Positions 55,101-62,721 of a stretch of DNA of 64,000 nt are shown piece by piece. The stretch lies in the NCBI RefSeq assembly GCF_017306545.1, contig NZ_JAFKID010000004.1, positions 1-64,000 of the forward strand, written 5' to 3'. The position numbers were made by a program, and so were the translations under genes. The stretch is from Mesorhizobium sp. (GTDB lineage: Bacteria; Pseudomonadota; Alphaproteobacteria; Rhizobiales; Rhizobiaceae). The notes below the pieces were generated by a model that saw only the letters and a list, made by a program, of their open reading frames with translations, had not been told where the DNA came from and ran no database searches. Each line of letters begins with the position of its first letter. The first letter of the stretch is position 1.

Positions 55101-56441
55101 GTCGGTGACGATCGTGGCGGGCAGGGTCGGCCGGTAGCTCGGCTTCGGCGGCGCCACAGAGGCCATGGCCGCTGACTGTACCAGTTTAGTGGGATGGGGC
55201 TGAGCGCCGGGAATGCGGATCGACTGGAGTGCATAGGGCTCATAGATCGAGTCCGACAGGCGTCCGCTCTCAGGCGGTGTCCAGTCCATCGTCTCATAGT
55301 CGAGCGGCACGCCGTCGAGCCGAGCGATGCGACGCGCGGGCGCTGCCGACGTGGCCCGGGTGGGATAGCCGCGCACGGTGCGCGGCATCGCTGTGTCGGC
55401 TGGGACCTTCGGAAGCGTGGCGGTCATCCGAGCCGGGACTTGGCTTTCGATCCAGGTCAGCAGCGTCGCCACATCGGGCGCCACGCCAGCGGAATCCGGA
55501 AAGTGACCGGTATCGTCGGCCGGCGCCTTGTCGATGACGGTCAGGCGCGTCTCGATGGTTGTGCCATGCTTCGCATAGACGGAGCCCGCGATCGCCGCGG
55601 TGAACACGACGCGCCCGCGCTCCTGCAGGCGGACGAAACTGTCCCGCCAGGCCGGCAGCTCAGGTGAAAAATTCGCCCCGGTGATCGCGACAAGCCGTCC
55701 GCCCGGAGCTAGGCGCGCCAGCGCCGAGGCGATGTGGCGATAGGCGGCGTCGGCCACGCGCCCGGTGACATTCGCCATCACGGAGAACGGCGGGTTCATG
55801 ACGACGACGCTCGGGATCGCCGCGCGGTCGAGATAATCGTCGATCTGGGCGGCGTCGAAGCGTGTTACGGAAGCGGCCGGAAAGAGAGAGGTGAGCAGAT
55901 CAGCGCGGATCTCGGCGAGCTCGTTGAGGGTGAGATGGGCGCCGGCGATTTCCGCGAGGATCGCCAGCAGGCCTGTGCCGGCCGAGGGTTCAAGCACGCG
56001 GTCGGCGGGCGTGAGCGACGCGGCGGTCAACGCTGCCAGGCCAAGCGGGATTGGCGTCGAGAACTGTTGGAAGGTCTGCGCCTCCTCGGACCTGCGCGTG
56101 TGGGTCGGCAGCAAGCCGGCGATCTTGCTCAGTGCGGCAAGCCGGGAAGCCGGAGACGCGGCTTTGCGGAAAACCGCCTTTCCGTATTTGCGCAAGAACA
56201 GGACGGTCGCAGCCTCGCAGGAATCATAGGCCGTCTTCCAGTCCCAGGCGCCGGTGGCGTCGGACGAACCGAAGGCCTGCTCCACGGCGGAGCGCAGGGT
56301 CGCCGCATCGACCGGGCGGCCCTGTTCGAGATGCGGTTGGAGATGCTCGGCGGCGGAAAGGATGGCCACCGCCCGGGGTGTCTTGAGCGCAAGCGGGAGC
56401 GCCGCCGCCTCGTCGGCTGGCGGAAGCTGAGCATGGAGCAT
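52116..56441 (-). CDS. Strawberry-notch-type helicase fused to a methyltransferase-like domain
   Basis: A 1441-residue protein. The N-terminal ~310 residues hold an adenine-methylase-like domain with EPSAGTG (151-157) and NPPF (216-219). The centre is a superfamily 2 helicase of the Strawberry-notch family with the P-loop GDGTGAGKG near 500 and DESH near 612 (VIFDESHAMQNAGG). The C-terminal helicase domain has VLVFSDAGGTGRSYHADLA and IQGLGRTNRTNQA. Such proteins are common in large conjugative elements and are thought to protect or process incoming DNA; this is not proven. Confidence 0.9.
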   Translation of the reverse strand: MLHAQLPPADEAAALPLALKTPRAVAILSAAEHLQPHLEQGRPVDAATLRSAVEQAFGSSDATGAWDWKTAYDSCEAATVLFLRKYGKAVFRKAASPASRLAALSKIAGLLPTHTRRSEEAQTFQQFSTPIPLGLAALTAASLTPADRVLEPSAGTGLLAILAEIAGAHLTLNELAEIRADLLTSLFPAASVTRFDAAQIDDYLDRAAIPSVVVMNPPFSVMANVTGRVADAAYRHIASALARLAPGGRLVAITGANFSPELPAWRDSFVRLQERGRVVFTAAIAGSVYAKHGTTIETRLTVIDKAPADDTGHFPDSAGVAPDVATLLTWIESQVPARMTATLPKVPADTAMPRTVRGYPTRATSAAPARRIARLDGVPLDYETMDWTPPESGRLSDSIYEPYALQSIRIPGAQPHPTKLVQSAAMASVAPPKPSYRPTLPATIVTDGVLSDAQLETVIYAGEAHAEFLAEAWSVDETGDLVTAAPDGAPNAIRFRRGFMLGDGTGAGKGRQSAAIILDNWLQGRRKAVWISKSDKLLEDAQRDWSALGMERLLVTPLSRFPQGTTIRLNDGVLFTTYATLRSDDRGEKLSRVKQIVEWLGSDFDGVVIFDESHAMQNAGGSTGERGDVAPSQQGRAGLRLQHALPNARVVYVSATGATTVHNLAYAQRLGLWGGDDFPFATRAEFVEAVENGGVAAMEVLARDLRSLGLYTSRSLSYDGVEYELVEHQLTPEQTRIYDAYAGAFAIIHNHLDAAMQAANITGDSGTLNRQAKSVAHSAFESAKQRFFGHLLTSMKTPTLIRSIEQDLVDGHTAVIQIVSTGEALMERRLAEIPTEEWNDVRVDITPREYVLDYLAHSFPVQLYEPFSDSEGNLSSRPVYRDGQPVESREAVARRDELIERLASLEPVPGALDQIVQRFGTDVVAEVTGRSRRVVRKGERLAVENRAASANLAEAAAFMDDQKRVLVFSDAGGTGRSYHADLAARNQRLRIHYLLEPGWKADAAIQGLGRTNRTNQARPPLFRPIASDVKSEKRFLSTIARRLDTLGAITRGQRQTGGQGLFRPEDNLESPYARDALRQLYLLLVRGKVEGCSLDRFESATGLKLMDDNGIKDELPPITTFLNRLLALTIDLQGVLFTVFEQLLTAKVEGAIRSGVYDIGLETLQAESFVVTDSQVIHTHAGTGAETRLLTITRRERNRPTTLADALDHLSDPRARLLINGRSGRAAVQAPAPSMMLDDGEIERRVCLIRPMEQHYAPLRMMVESNWEEADRAAFASAWEAELAEVPEFSDSTIHIVAGLLLPIWKRLPNESTRVYRLQTDAGERIIGRRVSSAWATNAVTTGTAALTPDEAFAALMDGTTILDLTEGLQLRRARVMSAYRLELTGFTEAMRDRLRAYGLFSEIISWKLRFFVPADTAGPDVLAKLLDTFPVARISEREAA

Positions 56442-56468
56442 GGAGGATACCTCGGAGAGCGGGAGATG

Positions 56469-56538
56469 GACGAGCCGGCCCGGCGCTCTCTCTCTCGACC
56501 GGACGGGCTCAAACCCGTCCCGACCGTCCTCTCACTCT
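56469..56538 (-). ncRNA. Divergent copy of the conserved leader, before the helicase gene
   Basis: Read on the minus strand, AGAGTGAGAG and GGGACGGGTT followed by a GAGAGAGA-rich stretch match the leaders before parB and ardC. Here GACGGG pairs with CCCGTC in a short hairpin (56502-56519), and the outer stem is degraded. The copy ends 27 bases before the helicase start. Function inferred from similarity. Confidence 0.4.
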
Positions 56539-56669
56539 GGCGTGGACGTCGCCCGGTTCATCGCCCTGCCTTCCGGCGGCGGCGATAGGGCGCTAGTCTT
56601 TGGGGGAAAAGAAGCTGCGGCGTCTCCTCTCTCGGGCTCGTCGCGCCGGACGAGCAAGAGGCAGACGGG

Positions 56670-57041
56670 ATGAAGGGAAGCGCGATCGGCATCATTGCGG
56701 CGGGGTGCCTTGCAGTCGGATTCGGCGCGGGCTTCGTACTCCGGCCAGTGATTTCGCCGGTTGCGGCATCGCCCGCGGCGTCGCCGGCCATGGCCGCCGG
56801 TGTTGCACAGCCGAGCGAGGAAGAAGCGACGGCGGCCGTCAGGCGGTATCGCCGCTTCACGGGCACGTCGCTGGAACATGCCACGCTGAAGCTTGGCGAC
56901 TGCTCGCCGGGCGGTGTTGGGCCAAGCGTAACTTGCATGACGCAGCTCGTCATGGACCCGAGCAAGGCGGGCGCGGCCCCGCAGAACCGGCCGATTGGCT
57001 TCGCGCGAGTCAACGGTCAGTGGGAGGTGGCGGTCTGGTAG
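56670..57041 (+). CDS. Hypothetical exported or membrane-anchored protein
   Basis: A 123-residue protein with an N-terminal hydrophobic segment (about 5-25, AIGIIAAGCLAVGFGAGFVL), an Ala/Pro-rich linker and a small periplasmic domain with two cysteines (GDCSPG, VTCMTQ) that may pair. The end reads GFARVNGQWEVAVW. No family recognized. It diverges from the helicase gene, and the 228-base gap between them should hold both promoters. Confidence 0.7.
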   Translation: MKGSAIGIIAAGCLAVGFGAGFVLRPVISPVAASPAASPAMAAGVAQPSEEEATAAVRRYRRFTGTSLEHATLKLGDCSPGGVGPSVTCMTQLVMDPSKAGAAPQNRPIGFARVNGQWEVAVW

Positions 57042-57066
57042 CGGCGGTCAGCGAGACCGGGGACGC

Positions 57067-57396
57067 TCATCGTGCGCCTCTCTCGGTAAGGCGATCGACA
57101 AGCCAACGGCCGGTGCTGATCCACTCCACCGTTTGACCAGTTGCGAGATCGAGGACATGGGCGCCGCCGGAGAAACCGTCGACGATCGCAAGCTGCTGAT
57201 CGGCGCTGCCGGGATCGCGGAGCCAAAGGCGGGCCGGCCCGTGCTGGGGCGTAAGCGACAGCAGGAACGCCTCAGCTGGCGGGTCTTCCCGCGCGTTCTC
57301 GGCGATCAGCGCCGAGTAGATGTCGAAGGCGAGCGCGGCGTTTGCGGCCGTGCCGACGTCGAGCAGGCACGAAAAACGGGTGAGAAAATCGGTCAC
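57067..57396 (-). CDS. Hypothetical protein
   Basis: A 109-residue soluble protein (GTG start at 57396, with GGGAG upstream). It reads LTRFSCLLDVGTAANAALAF in the front and ends WISTGRWLVDRLTERG. No domain recognized. It lies beyond a terminator that separates it from the parB transcript, so it has its own promoter or depends on read-through. Homologous small genes seem typical of this ICE region, but that is an impression. Confidence 0.65.
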   Translation of the reverse strand: MTDFLTRFSCLLDVGTAANAALAFDIYSALIAENAREDPPAEAFLLSLTPQHGPARLWLRDPGSADQQLAIVDGFSGGAHVLDLATGQTVEWISTGRWLVDRLTERGAR

Positions 57397-57411
57397 GTCG
57401 AGACTCCCGAA

Positions 57412-57440
57412 ACGAAAAAGCCCGGCACGGGGGCCGGGCT
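57412..57440 (-). terminator. Rho-independent terminator of the parB transcript
   Basis: AGCCCGGC (57419-57426) pairs with GCCGGGCT (57433-57440), followed on the minus strand by TTTTTCGTTTC. It lies 26 bases beyond the stop of the small gene downstream of parB. Confidence 0.75.
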
Positions 57441-57465
57441 CGGAGGGGGGCGGGGTACGGGTTGG

Positions 57466-57684
57466 CTAGTAGTCGAACTGCCAGGACGGCCAAGACTGCG
57501 CGTCGTGGGCGGCGCGCACCGCTTCGTCGAGATAGGAGGGATCGCCCTCGACGATGGTTGGGTGTCGGACCGGCGTCTCGTAGATGACGGTCACGCGGGC
57601 CACAAGGTCATCCTCGACCTCGACATGCACGGGCACGAGATACTGGAAAACGACGCACTGGCGTGCTGGGTGAGATTGCGACAT
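57466..57684 (-). CDS. Small hypothetical protein downstream of parB
   Basis: A 72-residue protein (VVFQYLVPVHVEVEDDLVAR; DEAVRAAHDAQSWPSWQFDY). AAGGAG is eight bases before the ATG at 57684. It follows parB by 59 bases and is closed by a strong terminator, so it is the last gene of the parB transcript. No known function. Confidence 0.72.
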   Translation of the reverse strand: MSQSHPARQCVVFQYLVPVHVEVEDDLVARVTVIYETPVRHPTIVEGDPSYLDEAVRAAHDAQSWPSWQFDY

Positions 57685-57743
57685 GGCGCAGCTCCTTCGG
57701 TGATAGGGAGGGGCGGAGCGGCCGAGGCCGCTCCACGATGCGC

Positions 57744-59873
57744 TCACTCGGCCGCAACGAGGTGGCGTTCTTCGTCGTCGCCGTCGGCGGTAACGTCCTC
57801 GTCGTCGCCCGCGAGGAAGTCAGGCAGCGCGGCGCCGTCGTCCTCGATGCCGGTCTGGACTTCGGCTGCAGGCGCGTCGGCGTCGTCGACCAGCCGCAGC
57901 GGTTCGGGCAGCCAGCCGGTGTCGGCGAGCAGGCGTTCCGCCTCCTTTGCCATGTCACCCTTCTTCAGATGGTCGATGAGCTGCGCGGCTTGTTCGCCGG
58001 CGCCCTCGCGGACCGCCTGAAGGATGCGGGGCTTGGTGACCCGACCGAGATAGTTGCCCACGGTCGGACGCCAGCCGACGTCCACCATGTCGAGGCCGGT
58101 GGCGCGGGCGAGCCGGTCGGCCTGGCCGAGCCGCATGTCGAGACCGTGCTGCGAGACGCCGCTGCCGCCATAGGGGTTCGGCTTCTCGTAGAGCGCGTTG
58201 ACGCCGTAGCTCACGCAATGCGCCAGCAGTGCCATGCGGCTGGTGTCGTCGAGCGCCGCCAGCCAGTCCCAAAGCGCGTCGTCCTCGGCGGGAATGTCGC
58301 CCGCCCAGCCCTCGTGACGCTCATGCACGGCCCGCGCCGACGGGCTGTCCTTCAACGCGTCGTCCTGCACCGGGAAGAAGACGTGGCTGACGGAGGCCTC
58401 CATAGCGCCCTTGTACATGCAATGCTGGAAGGCGTCGGAGACCATCTTATGCAGGAGCGCCGTCATCGCGACATGCGGGTTGTCGGCCAGCGCATTGCGG
58501 AGCGCCAGGGTGCGATGGGCCGTCAGCTCGGTGACGAGGCGATCCGGCAGCGGCTTGATGGCGTCGTCCTCGTCGTCCTCTGGCTCGGCAGGTTGGCCGC
58601 CGATCGTGATGACGGCCCGCGGCACGACCGGTTCGGCCAGATCGCCGCCGGGCTCCATGCCGGTCTCACCCTCGGGAACGATCGACGTTTCGTCCTCGGC
58701 CCGAACGTAACCGCGATCGATATCGAGCTGGCCATCATGCGCGATGCTGATGAAGACGCCTGCGCGAGCGATATCCTCGGCCTCGAAGCGGACGGGTCGG
58801 GTCTCGAAGGCTGCGAGCGCCGTTTCGATCTCCCCGAGGCGCTGGTCGACTTCGTCCGGCAGCTCGTCGGCGCCTTCATATTCGGCCTCGAGCTTCTGAT
58901 ACTCACGGTTGAGCGCGTCGATCGTCGCCTGTTCCTCGGACGTGAGGTCGAGCGGTTCGCCCTGCAGCTCGCGCAGGCCTCGCGTCGCGTCGTAGGGGTA
59001 GCTGACGGCCACCTCGATCCACTTCCAGCCCTCGGCCGCAACTTCCTCGGCCGCGGTCTTCAGCTTCTCGGCGACCAGGCGGTCGAGGAGCGGCGGGTCC
59101 TGCAGCCAGCCGCCGTCGTCGGACTGGAACAGATCGCGCATGGTAACGCCGCCGGCCGCCTCGTAGGCGTCGACGCCGACGAAAACGGCGCGCTTGTCGG
59201 AGGCGCGCACCGTGGTCTCGGTGAGCATGCGGCGGATCTGATACGGCTCCTTCGACCAGGCGCCCTTGATCGCCTCCCAGACCTGTTCCTGGCGAGCATG
59301 GTCAGCCGACACCGTGAAGGCCATGAGCTGCTCCAGCGTCATGCCGTCCTCGGCATAGACGTCGAGCAGCGCCGGCGACGCGGAGGCGAGGCGTAACCGC
59401 TGCTTCACGACCTGGGTCGGGACGAAGAAGGCGGCCGCGATGTCTTCCTCGCTCATGCCCTTGTCGCGCATGTCCTGGAAGGCGCGGAACTGATCGAGAG
59501 GATGGAGCGGCGCCCGCTCGATGTTCTCGGCAAGGGAGACCTCCTCAGCGAGGATGCCGCCGTCACGCTCACGAACGACGCAGGGAACTGGCGCGACTTT
59601 GGCGAGGCGCTTCTGCTTGACCAGCAGTTCCAGCGCCCGAAACCGGCGTCCTCCGGCGGGCACCTCGAACATGCCGGTCTCATTGCCTTCTGCGTCGACG
59701 ACGGGGAAGACGCTCAGGCTCTGGATCAGGCCGCGTCGAGCGATCGAGGACGCTAGGTCCTCGATCGAGACGCCGGCCTTCACGCGTCGGACGTTAGACT
59801 GGCTGAGCACCAGCTTGTTGAACGGGATGTCGCGCGAGGACGACAGGGTGATCTTCTGAACGGCAGTAGCCAT
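57744..59873 (-). CDS. parB: Large ParB/Spo0J-family nuclease/partition protein
   Basis: A 709-residue protein, about twice the usual ParB length. The N-terminal ParB domain (about 18-115) shows LSQSNVRRVKAG, AGGRRFRALELL and SLAENIERAPLHPLDQFRAF, followed by an HTH (GMSEEDIAAAFFVPTQVVKQ). The long C-terminal half is acidic and unassigned. Such ParB-like proteins are standard in Tn4371-like ICEs but unlinked to parA; a role other than partition is possible. A structured leader precedes the start. Confidence 0.9.
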   Translation of the reverse strand: MATAVQKITLSSSRDIPFNKLVLSQSNVRRVKAGVSIEDLASSIARRGLIQSLSVFPVVDAEGNETGMFEVPAGGRRFRALELLVKQKRLAKVAPVPCVVRERDGGILAEEVSLAENIERAPLHPLDQFRAFQDMRDKGMSEEDIAAAFFVPTQVVKQRLRLASASPALLDVYAEDGMTLEQLMAFTVSADHARQEQVWEAIKGAWSKEPYQIRRMLTETTVRASDKRAVFVGVDAYEAAGGVTMRDLFQSDDGGWLQDPPLLDRLVAEKLKTAAEEVAAEGWKWIEVAVSYPYDATRGLRELQGEPLDLTSEEQATIDALNREYQKLEAEYEGADELPDEVDQRLGEIETALAAFETRPVRFEAEDIARAGVFISIAHDGQLDIDRGYVRAEDETSIVPEGETGMEPGGDLAEPVVPRAVITIGGQPAEPEDDEDDAIKPLPDRLVTELTAHRTLALRNALADNPHVAMTALLHKMVSDAFQHCMYKGAMEASVSHVFFPVQDDALKDSPSARAVHERHEGWAGDIPAEDDALWDWLAALDDTSRMALLAHCVSYGVNALYEKPNPYGGSGVSQHGLDMRLGQADRLARATGLDMVDVGWRPTVGNYLGRVTKPRILQAVREGAGEQAAQLIDHLKKGDMAKEAERLLADTGWLPEPLRLVDDADAPAAEVQTGIEDDGAALPDFLAGDDEDVTADGDDEERHLVAAE

Positions 59874-59888
59874 CGGGATGTACTCCGC

Positions 59889-59956
59889 GACGGGCGGCCG
59901 AGAGCCTCTCTCTCGACCTCCAACCCGTCACGAAATCCCGTCCGCTCTCTTCCTCT
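59889..59956 (-). ncRNA. Structured leader upstream of parB
   Basis: On the minus strand GACGGG (59929-59924) pairs with CCCGTC (59894-59889). Inside, GTCGAGAG (59917-59910) pairs with CTCTCGGC (59904-59897) around loop AGAGG. GCGGAG directly follows the outer stem, 15 bases before the ATG at 59873. Sequence and structure match the ardC leader with a compensatory change, so a regulatory RNA is likely. Confidence 0.55.
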
Positions 59957-60191
59957 ACTTCCGGCGACGCCCACCACTGACGCCGACACGAAGCGAAAGC
60001 CTCTGCCGCGCGTCATGGAGGTAGTCTCGATAGGTCACGGACTGCGAGACCGATCGCCGATATCCGTTGCTCAGCGCGATCGCGATGAGGCCGCGCGGGG
60101 GCTTTAATGTCCCACTGGCCTGCGCTTGGGCAAAGAGGCGCTTCGCGAGCGCAATTTCTGCATCGGTATAGGGGGCTGACCTACGTGGCAT
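59955..60191 (-). CDS. Small basic hypothetical protein
   Basis: A 78-residue protein (MPRRSAPYTDAEIALAKRLF; LIAIALSNGYRRSVSQSVTY) ending in SGGRRRK. GGAGAAA precedes the ATG at 60191. The middle may form a small helical DNA-binding unit. Its end reaches the region of the parB leader, so both could share a transcript. No family known. Confidence 0.65.
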   Translation of the reverse strand: MPRRSAPYTDAEIALAKRLFAQAQASGTLKPPRGLIAIALSNGYRRSVSQSVTYRDYLHDARQRLSLRVGVSGGRRRK

Positions 60192-60311
60192 GATATTTCT
60201 CCAAAGGTTGAAAGTGGCCCTCGGAGAAAACTGCCGCACACGACGCGGTAGCTTACGGTTGCGGCCGTCGTCGGCGCTATCCCCGTTCTTGCATTCATCG
60301 CGATTACCCAG

Positions 60312-60863
60312 CTAGCGCACCTGCTTGACCGATCGCATCACGCTCTGAGCCGTGCTGAGACCTAGTCCCATATCCAAGCAGAGCTTGAAAAACTCCTCCG
60401 GTGCATCGGCGATATCCAAGCGGTATCTCCGCGTCAGCTCACGCGCCGCTTTGCCGATCGGAACGATGTCGCTCGAAGAAACCCATTCAGGGTTGCCCAC
60501 CTTCGCCTCGAACTCTTTGACAACGGGCTCCGGCAATTCGGTCCCGAACAGAAAATAACGCAGATGCTCAAGGAAATGAGGATGCGTGTAGATATCGGAG
60601 CCGGTGCATCCATTCCGCTCAAACAGGCCCTTGCGTGAGCCCTTGAGGCGGCCGGTTCGATAGTTGGGATCATTCCAATAGCTGAGGCGCACCTCCGGCA
60701 CAGCCTTCCGCGCGCTCAGCAACTTGAGAAGTGCTAGGATCGGCTCCTGGTTATTCAGATATGCTGCACGACCATCGTCATGATGGGGATGATGAGAGCG
60801 GAGGTCGATCTTCGATAAAAGCTCGGCCTCCTCTTTCGTAAGTTTGATGTGGTACTTCTCCAT
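60312..60863 (-). CDS. Hypothetical protein of unknown family
   Basis: A 183-residue soluble protein with a charged N-terminus (KYHIKLTKEEAELLSKIDLR), a His-rich patch (SHHPHHDDG) and a helical C-terminus. Its AT content is somewhat higher than that of its neighbours, suggesting separate acquisition. The patch and the small size could suit a toxin or defence accessory, but no motif supports that. It stands alone between ardC and the small gene before parB. Confidence 0.65.
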   Translation of the reverse strand: MEKYHIKLTKEEAELLSKIDLRSHHPHHDDGRAAYLNNQEPILALLKLLSARKAVPEVRLSYWNDPNYRTGRLKGSRKGLFERNGCTGSDIYTHPHFLEHLRYFLFGTELPEPVVKEFEAKVGNPEWVSSSDIVPIGKAARELTRRYRLDIADAPEEFFKLCLDMGLGLSTAQSVMRSVKQVR

Positions 60864-60971
60864 TGGCGCACCGTCTCAGCTTCGATTCCTAATTACCCCA
60901 GGAATTACCGGAAGTTGCGAGCAAAAATAGACGTGCCCCGAGGCAACACACCGATATCCACCGAAGCTTCC

Positions 60972-61928
60972 TCACGCCGCCTCGCGTTCATCGTCCGGCT
61001 CCGGCGTTCGCAACGCGAGATCGGGGGCGAAGCCGAGCAGCCAGTCGGCCGCCTTGCTCGCCTGCGAGGCTGCGCGGACGATGGCGCGGTTATCTTCCCG
61101 TAGCACCTCAAGCCACGAACCGATGTAGTCGGCATGGCGCACGGTCGGAACGATGCCGAGCGAGGCACAGCAGAAGGCGGCGTTCATCTCGGCCACCAAC
61201 TCCTCGAACGCGTATTTCTTGGAACCGAAGCTGCCGGCCATATCCCGGCCGAGACGTGACGGATGGCCTGTCGCGTGGCCGAGCTCGTGGAGCGCCGTGC
61301 GGTGCCAGTTGATCGGTTCGAAATAGGCCTGGGGCGGCGGGACCTGAACATAGTCGAGCGCCGGGACGTAGGAAGCACGGTTGCCGCCGATGCGGAAGTC
61401 GATGCCGGTCGCGCGGACCAGGGCTTCGACCTGGGGCTCGATCAGGTCTGGCGGCGGCGGTGGCACGACGATGGCGAGATTGTCCGGCAGGTTCTCACAC
61501 TGCGCGGCGTTGAACACCGTGAAGCGCTTGAGGAACGGGATCGCCTGAGCTTCCTCGCCGGTCTCGCGGGCGCGCCGCTTTTCGTCGTCGGGTACGAAGC
61601 GGTCGGCATAGACGACGGTCGTGCCGCGCTCGCCCTTGCGGACATTGCCGCCGAGCGCGAGCGCCTGGCGGAAGGTGAGCCAGCTCTGGCCGGGAAAGCC
61701 GTGTTCGATGACCGCGCCCCAAAGGATCAGAACATTGATTCCGGAATAACGCCGACCGGTGGCGGCGTTCCTTGGCATCGCCAGCGGCGCCTTCGCCGCC
61801 GCCGTTCCCCAAGGTTGGACCCAGGGAACGCGCCCGGCTTCCAGCTCGGCGATGATCTTGCCGGTGATTTCGTCATAGAGGCTCGCCCGGTCCTGCCCGG
61901 CGCGAGCGGATGTGGTCTTTTTGGACAT
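60972..61928 (-). CDS. ardC: ArdC-type antirestriction protein
   Basis: A 318-residue protein with an N-terminal ArdC/DUF1738 ssDNA-binding domain (DEITGKIIAELEAGRVPWVQ; GRRYSGINVLILWG; VRKGERGTTVVYADRF) and a C-terminal zincin-like domain with HELGH at 214-218. ArdC proteins cover entering single-stranded DNA and counter restriction during conjugation. The gene has a structured leader like parB. Confidence 0.93.
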   Translation of the reverse strand: MSKKTTSARAGQDRASLYDEITGKIIAELEAGRVPWVQPWGTAAAKAPLAMPRNAATGRRYSGINVLILWGAVIEHGFPGQSWLTFRQALALGGNVRKGERGTTVVYADRFVPDDEKRRARETGEEAQAIPFLKRFTVFNAAQCENLPDNLAIVVPPPPPDLIEPQVEALVRATGIDFRIGGNRASYVPALDYVQVPPPQAYFEPINWHRTALHELGHATGHPSRLGRDMAGSFGSKKYAFEELVAEMNAAFCCASLGIVPTVRHADYIGSWLEVLREDNRAIVRAASQASKAADWLLGFAPDLALRTPEPDDEREAA

Positions 61929-61941
61929 CGCGGATCTCCGC

Positions 61942-62010
61942 GACGGGCGCCGGGAGCCTCTCTCCCAGCCCTCAACCCGTCACGGCAAAGCCGGTCCGCG
62001 CTCTCACTCT
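61942..62010 (-). ncRNA. Structured leader upstream of ardC
   Basis: On the minus strand GACGGG (61981-61976) pairs with CCCGTC (61947-61942). GCTGGGAG (61969-61962) pairs with CTCCCGGC (61956-61949) around loop AGAGG. Relative to the parB leader one U-A pair is C-G, and a G-U and a G-C pair are exchanged. GCGGAG follows the stem, just before the ATG at 61928. Confidence 0.55.
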
Positions 62011-62021
62011 AAGGGGGTGTT

Positions 62022-62038
62022 GCGGGGTCTCCCCGCAG
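62022..62038. other. Short palindrome upstream of the ardC leader
   Basis: TGCGGGG (62022-62028) and CCCCGCA (62032-62038) pair around TCT in the otherwise featureless 189-base gap between ardC leader and the GIY-YIG gene. No T tract follows on either strand, so it is not a plain terminator. It could be an operator or promoter-proximal hairpin. Confidence 0.35.
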
Positions 62039-62199
62039 AAGGGGTCGACCGAGACGTGAGTCTCGGGCGCAGGGGAAGGCTTTCCCCTCAAAAGCGTAAA
62101 GCCGGAACTGCGTCTATCAGGATCGGCGTATTCCCGCTTTGCGGTTAGCTCAACAGAATGGATCTGCCGGCTCAGCCCATCGCAAGGTGGGTCTATGCC

Positions 62200-62703
62200 T
62201 TAAGTCTCCGGAGGCTCGTCACGCGGATCGAGCTCAGAAAAGTCGGTCAGCGTGTCGCACCGGATGCAATAGTACATCTGTGAGGTTTCCTGAAAATGCA
62301 TGCCGCACAGGCATCCGCAGAACGGGCAGCACTCGTCGATTTCCAGATCGGCCCATTCCCACACGCCGAGATATTCGGGAATGGCGTCGCGATCATAACC
62401 GACGATCTGGAAAGCATCGGCGTTCTTGGCGACAAACCCATCGCGGCCGGCGCGCTTGAGAATAGTTAGGCTGTCACCCGGCTGGATGTCGAACCATTCT
62501 CCACGCACGTGGATCGATCCAAAATGTTTGTGCAATTCTCGTTCAAGCTGGAAGGCGTCGGTCGCTTCGATCCACCCCAGCAGCCGCAGCTCCAATGGAT
62601 TCCCCGTCTGAAGGTTGCGCTGGCGTGCCTCGATGTTCTTCGCCACGCCGATCTTGATCGGGGAGCATCCGTTTTCATCTTCGCCAATGAAATAGACCGG
62701 CAC
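62200..62703 (-). CDS. GIY-YIG (T5orf172/MUG113-type) protein with C-terminal zinc ribbon
   Basis: A 167-residue protein. The front matches the T5orf172-type GIY-YIG fold (VYFIGEDENGCSPIKIGVAK, RQRNLQTGNPLELRLLGWIE, LERELHKHF, GEWFDI). The back carries a likely zinc ribbon (CCPFCGCLCG, then YYCIRC). A GTG start at 62703 is preceded by GAGGAG. Probable DNA-binding or nuclease protein of unknown role. Confidence 0.78.
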   Translation of the reverse strand: MPVYFIGEDENGCSPIKIGVAKNIEARQRNLQTGNPLELRLLGWIEATDAFQLERELHKHFGSIHVRGEWFDIQPGDSLTILKRAGRDGFVAKNADAFQIVGYDRDAIPEYLGVWEWADLEIDECCPFCGCLCGMHFQETSQMYYCIRCDTLTDFSELDPRDEPPET

Positions 62704-62721
62704 GTCGCGCTCCTCGCTGGG

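Noticed and set aside
62022-62038. Rho-independent terminator
   Set aside because: The palindrome has no T tract on either side, so it is listed only as a palindrome.
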